From NCBI GenBank assembly GCA_945952585.1, contig CAMFII010000006.1, forward strand, positions 124,001 to 188,000: DNA of 64,000 bases, read 5' to 3'. The notes beneath the pieces were generated by a model. It did not search any database, was not told where the DNA came from, and saw only the letters and a program-made list of their open reading frames with translations. This document shows, piece by piece, positions 36,943-47,443 of the stretch (position 1 is the stretch's first letter; every line of letters starts with the position of its first letter). This DNA is from an uncultured Rhodobacter sp. Its GTDB lineage: Bacteria > Pseudomonadota > Alphaproteobacteria > Rhodobacterales > Rhodobacteraceae. Made by a program: the position numbers and the translations under genes.

Positions 36943-38232
36943 ATGCACGACATTCGCGCCATCCGCGAAAACCCCGCCGCCTTTGACGCCGCGCTCGCGC
37001 GCCGGGGTTTGGCCGGCATGTCGTCCCAGATCCTCGCCCTCGACGAAGGCCGCCGCGCGAAGATCCTTGCTGCCGAAACCGCGCAGGCCGAGCAGAACCG
37101 CGCCAGCAAGGATGTCGGCGCCGCCAAGGCTCGGGGCGATGATGCCGAATTCGAGCGCCTGCGCGCCCTGGTGGCCGAGAAAAAGGCCGAGATCGCGCGC
37201 CTGACCGACGAGGCCGCGACCGAGGATGCCCGCCTGCGCGACCTCCTGATGACGATCCCGAACAGCCCACTCGCTGACGTGCCCGAGGGCGCGGACGAAA
37301 GCGGCAATGTCGAGATCCGCCGTTGGGGCACGCCGCGTGAGTTTTCCTTCAAGCCGAAAGAACATTTCGACATCGCCGGCGTGAAGCCCGGCATGGATTT
37401 CGAGACGGCGGCAAAGCTCTCCGGCAGCCGCTTCGTGGTGCTCAAGGGCGCGGTGATCCGCGTCCACCGGGCGCTGGCACAGTTCATGCTCGACACCCAT
37501 ATCGGCGAGCATGGCCTGACCGAGACCTGGACCCCCGTCCTCGTCAAGGAAGACGCGATGTACGGCACCAACCAGCTCCCGAAATTCGCCGAGGACAGCT
37601 ATCAGACCACCAATGGCTGGTGGCTGATCCCCACCTCGGAGGTCACGCTGACCAACACCGTCGCTGGCGAGATTCTGGATGAAAGCCAGCTGCCGATCCG
37701 CATGACCGCCCATACCCAGTGCTTCCGCTCGGAAGCCGGATCGGCAGGCAAGGACACCTCCGGCATGCTGCGCCAGCATCAGTTCGAGAAGGTCGAGATG
37801 GTGTCGATCACCACGCCCGACACCTCGCTCGCCGAGCACGAGCGCATGACGAAATGCGCCGAAGCGATCCTTGAAAAGCTCGGCCTGCCCTACCGGACCA
37901 TCGTCCTTTGCACCGGCGACATGGGCTTCGGTGCGCAGAAGACGCATGACTTGGAAGTCTGGCTGCCCGGCCAGAACACCTATCGCGAGATCTCTTCGGT
38001 CTCGGTCTGCGGTGACTTCCAGGCCCGGCGGATGAACGCGCGCTACCGCCCGGCGGGCGGCAAGCCGGATTTCGTCCATACGCTGAACGGCTCTGGCCTG
38101 GCCGTGGGTCGTGCGCTGATCGCGGTGCTGGAAAACGGCCAGCAGGAAGACGGATCGGTCGACCTGCCGGCGGCGCTGCACCCCTATCTGGGCGGCAAGA
38201 CCCGGATCAGCGCCGAAGGCGTCCTGCTGTAA
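36943..38232 (+). CDS. serS: Seryl-tRNA synthetase
   Basis: The 429-residue class II enzyme charges tRNA-Ser. It has the N-terminal coiled-coil arm (about 30-100), and the motif 2 region around [25 protein letters not shown]. Motif 3 is in the [19 protein letters not shown] segment near the end. Start [18 protein letters not shown] is the family norm. The next gene begins one base after the stop. Confidence 0.98.
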   Translation: MHDIRAIRENPAAFDAALARRGLAGMSSQILALDEGRRAKILAAETAQAEQNRASKDVGAAKARGDDAEFERLRALVAEKKAEIARLTDEAATEDARLRDLLMTIPNSPLADVPEGADESGNVEIRRWGTPREFSFKPKEHFDIAGVKPGMDFETAAKLSGSRFVVLKGAVIRVHRALAQFMLDTHIGEHGLTETWTPVLVKEDAMYGTNQLPKFAEDSYQTTNGWWLIPTSEVTLTNTVAGEILDESQLPIRMTAHTQCFRSEAGSAGKDTSGMLRQHQFEKVEMVSITTPDTSLAEHERMTKCAEAILEKLGLPYRTIVLCTGDMGFGAQKTHDLEVWLPGQNTYREISSVSVCGDFQARRMNARYRPAGGKPDFVHTLNGSGLAVGRALIAVLENGQQEDGSVDLPAALHPYLGGKTRISAEGVLL

Positions 38233-38233
38233 G

Positions 38234-38947
38234 ATGTCGCCGCGCCTGCGTGCCCTGCTTGTCCTGATCGCGGCGCTGGCCTTCGGGCTGTCGCCGCTCT
38301 TCACCCCCGATTTCCGCGGCTACGACCCGTCGCAGTTTCCGGCGCTGGTGGGACGCCCCGCGATCCTTCCGGCAGGCTATGCCTTCTCGATCTGGGGGCT
38401 GATCTATCTTTGGCTTGTCGTTCACGCGGGCTATGGCCTGTGGAAACGGGCAGAGGATCCCGCTTGGGACGCGACGCGCCTGCCGCTTGTCCTGTCGCTT
38501 GCCGTTGGCGCGATCTGGCTCGCCGTGGCGGTGCGCTCGCCGCTCTGGGCGAGCCTGCTGATCGTGGCGATGCTCGCCGGTGCGCTTCTGGCGCTCAAGG
38601 CGACCCGCGACGCGCCGGACCGCTGGCTTCTCGCTGCCCCGATTGCGCTTTATGCCGGATGGCTGACGGCGGCCAACGGCGTGTCCTGGGGCGTGCTTCT
38701 CTCGGGCTACGGGCTGCTGGACGACCGCATCGCCGCCTATGTCATGCTGCTGGTGGTCCTGAACCTGGCGCTTTACGTCCTGTCGCGCCTGACCCGCGCG
38801 CCGGAATACGGGCTGGCGCTGATCTGGGCACTTGTGGCGATCATCGTGGCGGATGGCTGGGCGGTTCCGACCGTCTCGGGCCTTGCCGTGGTGGGGATCG
38901 TCCTGGTGGCGATCTATACCTTGCGGGCCCAGGCCAAGGCCGGTTGA
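38234..38947 (+). CDS. TspO/MBR-like tryptophan-rich membrane protein
   Basis: The 237-residue protein has about seven membrane segments. The segment LPAGYAFSIWGLIYLWLVVH matches the most conserved part of TspO/MBR proteins, which bind porphyrins and cholesterol-like ligands. It is longer than a plain TspO (about 160 residues). It starts one base after the serS stop and is probably co-transcribed. The exact function is not predictable. Confidence 0.7.
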   Translation: MSPRLRALLVLIAALAFGLSPLFTPDFRGYDPSQFPALVGRPAILPAGYAFSIWGLIYLWLVVHAGYGLWKRAEDPAWDATRLPLVLSLAVGAIWLAVAVRSPLWASLLIVAMLAGALLALKATRDAPDRWLLAAPIALYAGWLTAANGVSWGVLLSGYGLLDDRIAAYVMLLVVLNLALYVLSRLTRAPEYGLALIWALVAIIVADGWAVPTVSGLAVVGIVLVAIYTLRAQAKAG

Positions 38948-38980
38948 CGGGGACGCGAGACACGCGTCCCCCGCCCATCG

Positions 38981-39697
38981 TCAGTAAAGGCTGGCCAGTC
39001 CGGCCGGTTTCGTGGACGGCAGCACGATCACCCGCGCCCCCTCCCGCACCCGGTCGTAAAGGTCGATCGCGTCCTGATCGAGCAGCCGGATACAGCCCGA
39101 GGACACCGCCTTGCCGACATATTGCGGCTCACAGGCGCCATGGATGCGATAGAGCGTGTCCTCGCCATTCTGGAACAGATACAGCGCCCGCGCGCCAAGG
39201 GGGTTGCCCGGCCCCGGGGCCATGCCGCCATTCGCCACCGAATAGGGCGCGAATTCCGGGCGGCGGGCGATCATGCTGTCTGGCGCCTTCCAGCGTGGCC
39301 ATTTCTGCTTCCACTGCATCCGCGCCTCGCCGCTCCAGGCATAGGCGGCGGCCCCGGTCCCGACGCCATAGCGCAGCGCCTTCCCGTCCGGCTGGATCAG
39401 GTAGAGGAAACTCGCATCGGCATCGACCACGACCGTGCCCACGGGCAGATCGGCCTCGGGCACAGCCAGATTGGGGAACGGGCTTTCGATCTCTTGCTGC
39501 CAGAACTGGGGCGGGACGATGCCATCGGGGACGGCGGGAACCGGATAGGGTTCATCGGTGATGGCCCCGTAACGCACGGGCATCGGCGGCGGAGGCGGCA
39601 GGTCGGCGGTTGCGGCGCGGGTTACCGCTTCCGGCCGGGCACAGGCGGCCAGCAGCGCGACCGGCGCGGCGGCCACGAACATTCGACGGGTCAGCAT
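38981..39697 (-). CDS. L,D-transpeptidase (YkuD family)
   Basis: The 238-residue protein has a signal that may be Tat-like or lipid-modified (MLTRRMFVAAAPVALLAAC, lipobox-like LLAAC). Its YkuD domain (about 90-235) has the catalytic pair IHGACEPQYVG and SSGCIRL. Such enzymes cross-link peptidoglycan or attach proteins to it. It converges on the TspO-like gene. Confidence 0.92.
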   Translation of the reverse strand: MLTRRMFVAAAPVALLAACARPEAVTRAATADLPPPPPMPVRYGAITDEPYPVPAVPDGIVPPQFWQQEIESPFPNLAVPEADLPVGTVVVDADASFLYLIQPDGKALRYGVGTGAAAYAWSGEARMQWKQKWPRWKAPDSMIARRPEFAPYSVANGGMAPGPGNPLGARALYLFQNGEDTLYRIHGACEPQYVGKAVSSGCIRLLDQDAIDLYDRVREGARVIVLPSTKPAGLASLY

Positions 39698-39751
39698 GTC
39701 GGATCCTTCTGACTGATCTTGCAGATGCCGCTCGCAGCGGCGCTTCCGGGA

Positions 39752-40114
39752 TCAGCAGGGTCTGGGCGGGTCCGACGGCCCGTCCGGCTGCCAGAGGTCA
39801 CCGCGACGGATGTCAGCCGCCAGGTGACGCCCCGGCCCGGGCGGGGACGGCAGCACCGTCTCGCCCGGCAGGATGGCGACCGGAGAGGAACAGACCGATC
39901 CGGGCAGCTTTGGACCCGGACAGGGCGGCGGCAACGTGACGGCCTTGGCGGCCTGCCCCACCCCGGCGACCGCCGGACCTTCGTCCTGAGAGGCAGGTTC
40001 AACCACAGCGGCCGAGGCCATGGGTACCCCGACCACGCCCACCGAAAGATGTGCGCGCCATGGCAGCGTCGCCAGCACCAGGATCACGATCAGGACGGCT
40101 CGGAGGCGGATCAT
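39752..40114 (-). CDS. Unknown Pro-rich anchored protein, 120 aa
   Basis: The protein has an N-terminal hydrophobic segment (MIRLRAVLIVILVLATLPWRA) and a Pro/Gly-rich extracytoplasmic part with Cys residues in PPPCPGPKLPGSVC and at the C-terminus. No family is recognised. It may form an operon with the L,D-transpeptidase 54 bases downstream. The 40115-40337 spacer upstream holds no gene that I can see. Confidence 0.5.
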   Translation of the reverse strand: MIRLRAVLIVILVLATLPWRAHLSVGVVGVPMASAAVVEPASQDEGPAVAGVGQAAKAVTLPPPCPGPKLPGSVCSSPVAILPGETVLPSPPGPGRHLAADIRRGDLWQPDGPSDPPRPC

Positions 40115-40337
40115 GGCCCCCGACTCTCACGAAGTCGCGGGGCTGTCCACCGCCTCGGCCGAAGATCGGCCAACAAAGCTCTGTGAGGCCGCGGAAAGCC
40201 GCCGAATTTGCTCATGACAGGGACCTGCGGAGTTCCGGCGGCCCCATCCGAAGCCCGACATCCTCAGGTCGGGAAAACCGCACCAGCCGCGGCAAATCCA
40301 CGTTAGGCTATCGGCAGAGATCGCGAAGGAGTGTCCG

Positions 40338-41096
40338 ATGCCGACCCCTGTCACCCCGCTTCACAACATCGCCCATTGGCCCGAACGCGTTGACCTTGCC
40401 GCCGCCTTCCGCTGGACGGTGAAGCTCGACCTGCACGAGGCAGTCGCCAACCATTTCTCGCTGGCGGTCGGAAATGGCGGCAAGCGCTTCCTCATCAACC
40501 CCAACGGCCGGCATTTTGCCCGCATCCGCGCCTCGGACCTGCTTCTGCTCGATGCCGATGATCCGACGACGATGAACCGCCCCGACGCGCCCGATCCGAC
40601 CGCCTGGGGCCTGCACGGCACGATCCACCGCGAGTGCCCGCATGCGGTCTGCGTCATGCATGTCCACTCGATCCACGCGACGGTGCTGGCGAGCCTCGCC
40701 GACAGCCGCCTGCCGGCGATCGACCAGAACACCGCGATGTTCCACAACCGAACCGTGATCGACGAGCATTACGGCGGCATGGCCTTCGAGGACGAGGCGG
40801 CGCGCTGCGCGTTGCTCCTCTCCGATCCCAAGGTCACGACGATGATCATGGGCAACCACGGTGTGCTGGTGGTCGGCCGGACCGTCGCCGAGACCTTCAA
40901 CCGCCTCTACTACTTCGAGCGCGCCGCCGAGACCTATATCCGTGCCCTGCAGACCGGCCGCCCCTTGCGGCTGCTGCCCGAAGAGATCGCCGAGAAGACC
41001 GCGCGGGAATGGGAGGCCTATCCCGGCTTCGCCGACGCGCATCTGCGGGAATTGAAGGCGCTGCTCGACACCGAGGGGTCGGATTACGCAAGTTGA
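40338..41096 (+). CDS. Class II aldolase/adducin-family protein
   Basis: The 252-residue protein has the class II aldolase fold: NHFSLAVGNGGKRFLINPNG, the metal-binding HVHSIHATVLASL and IMGNHGVLVVGRTVAET. Members include sugar-phosphate aldolases and epimerases; this one resembles the general subgroup of unknown substrate. It stands alone between convergent and following genes. ATG 40338 follows GAAGGAGTGTCCG. Confidence 0.85.
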   Translation: MPTPVTPLHNIAHWPERVDLAAAFRWTVKLDLHEAVANHFSLAVGNGGKRFLINPNGRHFARIRASDLLLLDADDPTTMNRPDAPDPTAWGLHGTIHRECPHAVCVMHVHSIHATVLASLADSRLPAIDQNTAMFHNRTVIDEHYGGMAFEDEAARCALLLSDPKVTTMIMGNHGVLVVGRTVAETFNRLYYFERAAETYIRALQTGRPLRLLPEEIAEKTAREWEAYPGFADAHLRELKALLDTEGSDYAS

Positions 41097-41183
41097 CCGC
41101 GGGCTAGCGTCACAGCCTGTTTTCACGCATAGTTGAGCCATGCCACCCCGCCAGGGGCGGTCGTGTAGTGGTGTGGGAGGTGA

Positions 41184-42914
41184 GTGATCTTGTCGTCCAC
41201 GCGTCGCGCATTTCTGTCGATCGTCGGTGCGGCCGTCGTCATGGGGGGCGCCGTGCTTGTCCTTGGCAACAAGGACGCGCTTCCTCTCGGCAACCTGCTT
41301 CCCGCGAAGGACCCCGTCACCATTTCGGTCGCAAGTTCGGTGACCAAGCAGAAATGGCTCGACGCCATGCGCACCGCTTTCCTTGCGGAAAAGCCCAGAA
41401 TGGCGGACGGACGACCGATCGAGATCGAAATCAGCTCGGTCCTTTCGGGCGACTCCATGCTGCAGATCGGCGACGGGACGCTGACTCCAACCGTCTGGAG
41501 CCCCGGCGAGACGACCTGGGTCGACCAGCTGAACGAACGCTGGAGCCGCAAGCACCCCAAGCCGATCACCTCGGCCGCCTGCGAGCCGACCGTGCTCACG
41601 CCCGTCGGCATTGCGATGTGGCAACCCATGGCCGAGGCGCTTGGCTGGCCGGACAATCCGGTCAGCCTGAAGGCGCTGGTCGATCTGGCCAATGATCCGA
41701 ATGGCTGGGCGAGCCTCGGCCATCCGGAATGGGGGCGGCTGCGGCTCGGGCATACGCATCCCCAGTATTCCAGCGCGGGTCTCCTGTTCCTCGCTTCCGT
41801 GATCTATGCGACCACCGGCAAGACCGAAGGCATAACCGCCCGCGACATCTATTCGCCCGATGTCGAGGCCGCGCTGACGGCACTGGAACAGAACACCGCG
41901 AAATACGGGATGGTCACGACCGACCTCCTGACCAGCATGGCGGCACAGGGCCCTGCTTTCCTGCACGCGACATCGGCCTTCGAAGAAGGCGCGGTACGCT
42001 TCAACGTGGAGCGCGCGCAGGACCTGCGCTGGCCGCTGGCCTTCCTCTTCCCGGCCGAGGGGACCTTCTGGAGCAACCACCCCTTCTGCATCCTCGACCA
42101 GTCGGGCTGGGTCAGCCCCGAACAGGCCGAAGCCGCGCGGCTTTTCCAGGATTACCTGCGCTCTCCGGCCGCGCAGGCGCAGGCGGGCGCCTTCTACGTC
42201 CGGCCGCTCGACGCGGGCGTGCCGCTCGGCGATGGTCTGTCGCGCGCCAACGGGACAACGCCGACGGCCTCGCCCGCGACCGTGCCGGATCTTGAAATCC
42301 CCTCGCCCGACATTTCCGAGGCGATCATCGACCAGTTCCTTGCCACGAAGCGGAAGGCGACGGCCATCATCCTGATCGACACTTCGGGCAGCATGGAAGG
42401 CGACAAGGTCCGCTCGGCCACCGAGGCGACAGCCGCCTTCATCGATCGGTTCGACCCTGCCGACAAGGTCGGCCTGATCGAATTCAACACCATGGTGCGC
42501 ACCATTTCGGCCCCCAAACCGATGGCCGAGACCGGCGAAGATCTTCAGGCCAAGGTTCGCAACCTCGTCGCCGAGGGCAGTACCCGGATGAATTCGGCCG
42601 TCTGCCGGGCGGCCAACATGATCAAGGACGAGCAGGAGGCCGACCGCGCCAAGGGCGAGAACCGGCTCTACGGGATCATCCTGTTGTCGGACGGGAAGGA
42701 TTCGGGCGGAGACGAAAGCGAAACCGAAATGTACGCGACTTGCCTTGAAACCGGTGGCGAACAGGAAGGGCCGAAGATCTTTGCCATCGCCTTCGGCAGC
42801 GACGCCGATACCGCCGTGCTGGAGCGTCTGGCGCAGGAAACACGCGGCGCCTTCTACAAGGCCGAACCCGCCTCGATCGGGGCGGCCTATCTGAGGATCT
42901 CGGCCGAGCAATAG
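41184..42914 (+). CDS. Substrate-binding and VWA-domain fusion protein
   Basis: The 576-residue protein starts at GTG with a signal-anchor (RRAFLSIVGAAVVMGGAVLVLG). Residues about 45-370 form a periplasmic binding protein-like domain (VTISVASSVTKQKWLDAM, TPTVWSPGETTWVD). Residues about 390-570 form a von Willebrand A domain with a full MIDAS DTSGS (399-403) and later LLSDGKDSGG. It may sense or hold a ligand outside the membrane. It is one base upstream of a coiled-coil membrane gene; together they look like one system of unknown task. A strong GGGAGG ribosome site supports the GTG. Confidence 0.82.
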   Translation: MILSSTRRAFLSIVGAAVVMGGAVLVLGNKDALPLGNLLPAKDPVTISVASSVTKQKWLDAMRTAFLAEKPRMADGRPIEIEISSVLSGDSMLQIGDGTLTPTVWSPGETTWVDQLNERWSRKHPKPITSAACEPTVLTPVGIAMWQPMAEALGWPDNPVSLKALVDLANDPNGWASLGHPEWGRLRLGHTHPQYSSAGLLFLASVIYATTGKTEGITARDIYSPDVEAALTALEQNTAKYGMVTTDLLTSMAAQGPAFLHATSAFEEGAVRFNVERAQDLRWPLAFLFPAEGTFWSNHPFCILDQSGWVSPEQAEAARLFQDYLRSPAAQAQAGAFYVRPLDAGVPLGDGLSRANGTTPTASPATVPDLEIPSPDISEAIIDQFLATKRKATAIILIDTSGSMEGDKVRSATEATAAFIDRFDPADKVGLIEFNTMVRTISAPKPMAETGEDLQAKVRNLVAEGSTRMNSAVCRAANMIKDEQEADRAKGENRLYGIILLSDGKDSGGDESETEMYATCLETGGEQEGPKIFAIAFGSDADTAVLERLAQETRGAFYKAEPASIGAAYLRISAEQ

Positions 42915-42915
42915 G

Positions 42916-43779
42916 ATGGCATCACCCGAGCTACCTGCACCCGTTCCCGCCGCGCTTGGCCGCCGCGTGCGCCGGCTTCGGCTGGAAGGCGCGCTGATGA
43001 GCACCGGCAATGCGCTGCTGATCGGGGCCATCATCCTTGGCGGCGCGGTGACCTATGTGCTCGGGCAGAACGGACAGGTCCGCCCCGATGCCTGGCAGAT
43101 CGCGCTGATGGCCGGGCTGCCGGTCCTGGTCCTCAAGATGGCGCTGGACCTGACAGACCGCTCTGGCGACGCGGAGCTGTGGCGCAGCACGCTGGTCGAG
43201 GCCTTCGGCAAGGGAATGCAGGCGGATTCCGAGCTGACCCGACAGGCCCGGCTGGCGGTTGAACTGCGGACACGGCTTGCCGATGCCGAGGCGCGGGCTA
43301 GCCGTGGTGCCCGGCGCGCCGCTGCGCCGGTTTTGGCCCGCGTGGACACCTGGATGGACGGCATGGTGCAGCTGGCCCGGGACATCGCCGCGCATCGGGG
43401 CGAGGTCACCTTCCAGACCGGGATTGCAAGCCGCGCCCGCTCGCGACGGCAGGAAATGGTGAAAACGGCCGCGGGCGATGCTCTGGACGCGCAGAGGCAG
43501 CGGACGATCGACGGTCTGTCGGCGCAGATCGCCTCGGCCGAGGATTACGCGCGCTTTGTCGAGGAAGGCAGCCTGAAACTGGAACACTCCGTCGCAGCAC
43601 TGGGCGCGGTAACCGGACAACTCACGCGGTTTCTCGCCGGCGGCGGCTGGGGCGATGCGCCGGAACTCCTGCTGACGCGGATCGCGGCGGAAACCGACGC
43701 GCTCGACCGGCAGATCCGGGCGCTGGCGTTGTCGCCCGCACCACCTGCCCTGCCAAGCCCCGAGGCCGCGGAAGCCTGA
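42916..43779 (+). CDS. Unknown two-helix membrane protein with coiled coil
   Basis: The 287-residue protein has two hydrophobic segments (ALLIGAIILGGAVTYVLG and WQIALMAGLPVLVLKMAL) and then a long helical, Ala/Arg/Glu-rich part (about 90-265) that should form a coiled coil. No family is recognised. It starts one base after the VWA gene stop (TAGGATG), so the two products are probably made together and may act together. Confidence 0.65.
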   Translation: MASPELPAPVPAALGRRVRRLRLEGALMSTGNALLIGAIILGGAVTYVLGQNGQVRPDAWQIALMAGLPVLVLKMALDLTDRSGDAELWRSTLVEAFGKGMQADSELTRQARLAVELRTRLADAEARASRGARRAAAPVLARVDTWMDGMVQLARDIAAHRGEVTFQTGIASRARSRRQEMVKTAAGDALDAQRQRTIDGLSAQIASAEDYARFVEEGSLKLEHSVAALGAVTGQLTRFLAGGGWGDAPELLLTRIAAETDALDRQIRALALSPAPPALPSPEAAEA

Positions 43780-43793
43780 GGCTTGCTGACGGC

Positions 43794-45263
43794 TCAGTCC
43801 TTCTTCTTGTCGAGGTGCTTGCGCAGCCGCGACGGGGCGCCCCAGTTCTTCTTTTCCTTGTAAGGGTTCTTGTCGCCCTGGCTGCGCAGCGTCAGCCGGA
43901 TCGGTGTGCCTAGCATATCAAAATGGTCGCGCAACCCGTTGACAAGATAGCGCTTGTAGCTTTCGGGCATGTCCTCGGGATGCGAACACATCACTACGAA
44001 ACCCGGGGGCCTCGTCTTCACTTGGGTCATGTAGCGCAGACGGATTCGGCGGCCACCGGGTGCGGGCGGCGGATGCGCCTCGGTCATCGCGCCGAGCCAG
44101 GTGTTGAGCCGCGCCGTCGGGACGCGGCGGTTCCAGATTTCATGCGCCTTCAGGATCGCGTCATGCAGCCGGTCGAGCCCGCGGCCGGTCTTGGCCGAGA
44201 CGGTGATGAGCGGCGCACCGCGGAGTTGCGGCAGGAGGCGTTCGAACATCTCCTTGAGGTCTGCAAGCTTTTCCTGCTTCTCGTCCTCGAGGTCCCACTT
44301 GTTGACCGCGACGACCACGGCCCGCCCCTCGGTCTCGGCAAAGTCGGCGATGCGGAGGTCCTGCTGTTCGAAGGGGATTTCCACGTCCAGCAGCACAACG
44401 ACCACCTCGGCAAAGCGCACGGCGCGGAGGCCATCGGCGACCGAGAGCTTTTCCAGCTTGTCGTCAATCTTCGACTTCTTGCGCATGCCGGCGGTGTCGA
44501 AGATGCGGATCGGCGTGCCCATCCAGTCGGCGCGGATCGAGATCGCGTCGCGGGTGATCCCGGCCTCGGGGCCGGTCAGCAACCTGTCCTCGCCAAGGAT
44601 CTTGTTGATAAGCGTGGATTTCCCGGCATTCGGACGACCGATCACCGCGATCTGCAACGGGTGCTTCTCTGTCGGCTTGTGGGCCTGCGGATCGGCTTCC
44701 TCTTCGGCCTCGTCCTCGGGCACGTCGATGTCCACGACCGGGGCATCGGCCTCGGCACGCTCGCGGAACTCCTCCCCGATCGGGCGGAGGATGTGGTAAA
44801 GCTCGTCCATTCCCTTGCCATGCTCGGCCGACAGCGCCAGGGGCTCGCCGAGCCCCAGTTCCCAGGCCTCGAGCACGCCCGCCTCGCCCGCCCGCCCCTC
44901 GGCCTTGTTCACGCCAAGGATCACGCGCGCATTCTTCTTGCGCAGGATGTCGGCAAAGACGCGGTCGGTCGTGGTGACGCCGGCGCGACCGTCGATCAGG
45001 AACAGGCAAACATCGGCCATGTCGACCGCGCGCTCGGTCAGCCGCCGCATCCGGCCCTGCAGGCTGTCATCGGTCACATCCTCGAGCCCCGCCGTGTCGA
45101 TCACGGTGAAGCGGAGGTCATGAATGCGCCCGTCCCCTTCGCGCAGGTCGCGCGTCACGCCCGGCTGGTCGTCGACCAAGGCAAGCTTGCGCCCGACGAG
45201 GCGGTTGAACAGCGTCGACTTGCCGACATTGGGCCGGCCGACAATGGCGAGGGTAAAGGTCAT
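43794..45263 (-). CDS. der: GTPase Der (EngA)
   Basis: Der is a ribosome assembly GTPase with two G domains in tandem. The 489-residue protein has [12 protein letters not shown] (first) and [12 protein letters not shown] (second), two DTAG motifs and the NKWD/NKAE specificity loops. A KH-like C-terminal domain ends RKHLDKKKD. It is downstream of bamB with a 67-base gap, the order common in Proteobacteria. Confidence 0.97.
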   Translation of the reverse strand: MTFTLAIVGRPNVGKSTLFNRLVGRKLALVDDQPGVTRDLREGDGRIHDLRFTVIDTAGLEDVTDDSLQGRMRRLTERAVDMADVCLFLIDGRAGVTTTDRVFADILRKKNARVILGVNKAEGRAGEAGVLEAWELGLGEPLALSAEHGKGMDELYHILRPIGEEFRERAEADAPVVDIDVPEDEAEEEADPQAHKPTEKHPLQIAVIGRPNAGKSTLINKILGEDRLLTGPEAGITRDAISIRADWMGTPIRIFDTAGMRKKSKIDDKLEKLSVADGLRAVRFAEVVVVLLDVEIPFEQQDLRIADFAETEGRAVVVAVNKWDLEDEKQEKLADLKEMFERLLPQLRGAPLITVSAKTGRGLDRLHDAILKAHEIWNRRVPTARLNTWLGAMTEAHPPPAPGGRRIRLRYMTQVKTRPPGFVVMCSHPEDMPESYKRYLVNGLRDHFDMLGTPIRLTLRSQGDKNPYKEKKNWGAPSRLRKHLDKKKD

Positions 45264-45330
45264 GGGCGCACTCCGCGGCCCGTTCCCGGGCCGTCAACAT
45301 TCAAGCCGGTGGCCTTACACGCTTCACCCG

Positions 45331-46671
45331 TCAACGGAAAGCGTGAAGTTTCCCGTCCTCGCCCACGACAAACAGCGTGCCGCCCACCACGACCGGGGCG
45401 GTCGCCGCCCCTGCCGGCATCTGCGAGGTGCCGACAAGCGCGCCATTCGTCGGGTCGAACAGCCGCAACAGGCCGTCCGACGAGGCAACAACCAGGTGCC
45501 CGCCCGCCATCACAGGCCCGTAATGGGCATAGATCGACTTGCGCTTGCGCGGTTTTTCCTGGGGATAAAGCGGCATTTCCGTCGCCCAGATCACGTCGCC
45601 GGTCGAAGCATCGAGCCGCACAAGACGGTTCTCGTCGTTGACCAGGAAGATCGATCCGCCCGCCACAGCGATGGTGTTGACCGCGCCTTCGGTCGCCTCC
45701 CATTTCCGTTTGCCGGTGGTTGCGTCGATTGCGACCGTCCGGCCGCTGGCATTGGCGATGTAGATCGTGTTGCCCGACACCACAGGATCCGAGGCAAGGT
45801 CCTGTATCTTGGAATAGCCGCGCGCCACGCGGTTTCCGAACACCGGGGCCGTCCACATCTGCATCCCGCCGGTGCGGAACGCCGCCACGAGGTTGCCGCT
45901 GGAGAAGGGGAACAACACGAACCGGTCAGTCAGCGCCGGACCACCGCCCCCGAGATAGGAGGTCTGTCCCGGCACGCCCGGCAATTGCCAGCGCACCTTG
46001 CCAGTCGCACTGTCGATCGCCCAGGCGGAACTGTCGCGCGCGATTACATAGACGGTGCCGTCGGCAACCGTCGGTGCACCGGTCACCGCGGAGGTGAAGC
46101 GCTGACGCCAGAGGATCGCGCCGTTCGACGGCTCGACCGCAATCAGTTCGCCATAGCCCGTGGTCACGAACAGCTTGCCGTCGCCATAGGCCAGACCGCC
46201 GCCCGAGGCTTCGCTGCCGGGATCGAGCTGCGGCGCGAGGTTCGCCGTCCACAGGGTCGCGCCGCCAGTCGAAGTCGCGGTAAGGGTCGACCGCGCGTCG
46301 ATGGTAAAGACACGCCCGCCGGCAACGACCGGCGTCGTCGCAATGCGGTAGCGGCGGGACGACTTTTCGCCGATGGCGCTGGACCAGATCAGTTGCGGAC
46401 TGGCCGAGAGAGCGTTGTGGGGGGCGAGGTGGCGGACATTGCTGCCGCGATGCGACCATTCCGCCAGCGCCACGGGCGCGCCAAGGCTGATCGGAACCGA
46501 GCGGTTCGTCGCCCCGGGCTCATCCGTTGGCGCGGGCTCGCCTTCGTTCGTCGGATTGGTTCCCAGCGTGGCGCGCACGTCCAGCCGCTCGCCCTGCAGG
46601 ATCACTTCCTTTTCCCCGCAGGCGGCCAAGGTCGCCACCAGCGCCAGTACCGCAATCGCCCTGCTCTGCAT
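45331..46671 (-). CDS. bamB: Outer membrane assembly lipoprotein BamB
   Basis: BamB is the beta-propeller lipoprotein of the BAM complex. The 446-residue protein has a signal with lipobox-like ATLAACG and repeated PQQ-type propeller blades from about residue 100 (VVAGGRVFTIDARSTLTA, VADGTVYVIARDSSAWAID, VSGNTIYIANASGRTVAID, VVGGTLFVVGEDGKLHAF). It lies between the TPR gene and der. Confidence 0.92.
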   Translation of the reverse strand: MQSRAIAVLALVATLAACGEKEVILQGERLDVRATLGTNPTNEGEPAPTDEPGATNRSVPISLGAPVALAEWSHRGSNVRHLAPHNALSASPQLIWSSAIGEKSSRRYRIATTPVVAGGRVFTIDARSTLTATSTGGATLWTANLAPQLDPGSEASGGGLAYGDGKLFVTTGYGELIAVEPSNGAILWRQRFTSAVTGAPTVADGTVYVIARDSSAWAIDSATGKVRWQLPGVPGQTSYLGGGGPALTDRFVLFPFSSGNLVAAFRTGGMQMWTAPVFGNRVARGYSKIQDLASDPVVSGNTIYIANASGRTVAIDATTGKRKWEATEGAVNTIAVAGGSIFLVNDENRLVRLDASTGDVIWATEMPLYPQEKPRKRKSIYAHYGPVMAGGHLVVASSDGLLRLFDPTNGALVGTSQMPAGAATAPVVVGGTLFVVGEDGKLHAFR

Positions 46672-46718
46672 CCCTGCCCCTGCCCTTGCCTTGCCTGCCC
46701 GACCGGTCCCTGCGGCCG

Positions 46719-47363
46719 TTACGCCGGCGGCTCTCCGCCCAACGCCACGATCAATTGCCCGACCCGCGCGCGGGTCGCCTGCGAGGCTTCCTGCAACTGG
46801 GCAAGCTCGGTGAGTGCCTTGATCGCGCCGGGCGCATCGCCGTCTTCCACCTGAAGAAGCGCCAGCTGTTCCAGCGCCAGCGGACGATAGGGCCGGCCCG
46901 GCACCGCAATCGCCTCAAGCGCGCTGCGCCGGTCCGCGACCGGCATGTCCTTGCCGGCGATCAGCACACGGCGCAGGACCGCGAGGTCGCGATAGGCATT
47001 CGACAGCGTGGCATCGGCGGCCACCTTGTCGAGTGCCGCCAGCGCGCCCGCCTTGTCGGTGACCGGATCACCCGCCAGAAGCAGGTTCAGAACCGCCGCG
47101 CGGTCGCCCGTGGCCCCGATCCCCGCCAGCGCTTTGAGCCGTGCCGCCGGATCGTCATTGTCGAGCGCCGTCAACACCGCATCGCCGAAAGCCTCCGAGG
47201 CGGCTTGCCTCTGCGCTTTCTGCCACTCGTTCCAGGCCGCGCCGCCGACGATCAGCAGGACCAGCACGATGCCGATCCAGCCGTATTTCTTCATCAGGGC
47301 GAAGAGCTTGTCGCGGCGGACCTCTTCGGTCACCTCGTCGATGAAACTTTCCGGATTGCTCAC
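46719..47363 (-). CDS. YfgM-like TPR membrane protein
   Basis: The 214-residue protein has a cytosolic N-terminus (SNPESFIDEVTEEVRRDKLF), one membrane helix (YGWIGIVLVLLIVGGAAWNEW) and periplasmic TPR-like repeats. This matches the YfgM/TPR_21 family, which works beside BamB and SecYEG chaperones. A longer frame exists, but the GTG at 47363 gives the conserved N-terminus and has CGGAGTCC upstream. It is 47 bases upstream of bamB. Confidence 0.85.
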   Translation of the reverse strand: MSNPESFIDEVTEEVRRDKLFALMKKYGWIGIVLVLLIVGGAAWNEWQKAQRQAASEAFGDAVLTALDNDDPAARLKALAGIGATGDRAAVLNLLLAGDPVTDKAGALAALDKVAADATLSNAYRDLAVLRRVLIAGKDMPVADRRSALEAIAVPGRPYRPLALEQLALLQVEDGDAPGAIKALTELAQLQEASQATRARVGQLIVALGGEPPA

Positions 47364-47443
47364 GCGCGGGGACTCCGTGGTTTTGACCCGTCTTACCGGC
47401 GGCCCTGCCGCCGCGCAAGCCCGCCTCGGCGCCCCGGGGCGGT

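Noticed and set aside
40308..43034. A 908-codon minus-strand frame over the aldolase-like and VWA genes
   Set aside because: It has no start context and no recognised motif, and it opposes two genes with good ribosome sites and domains.
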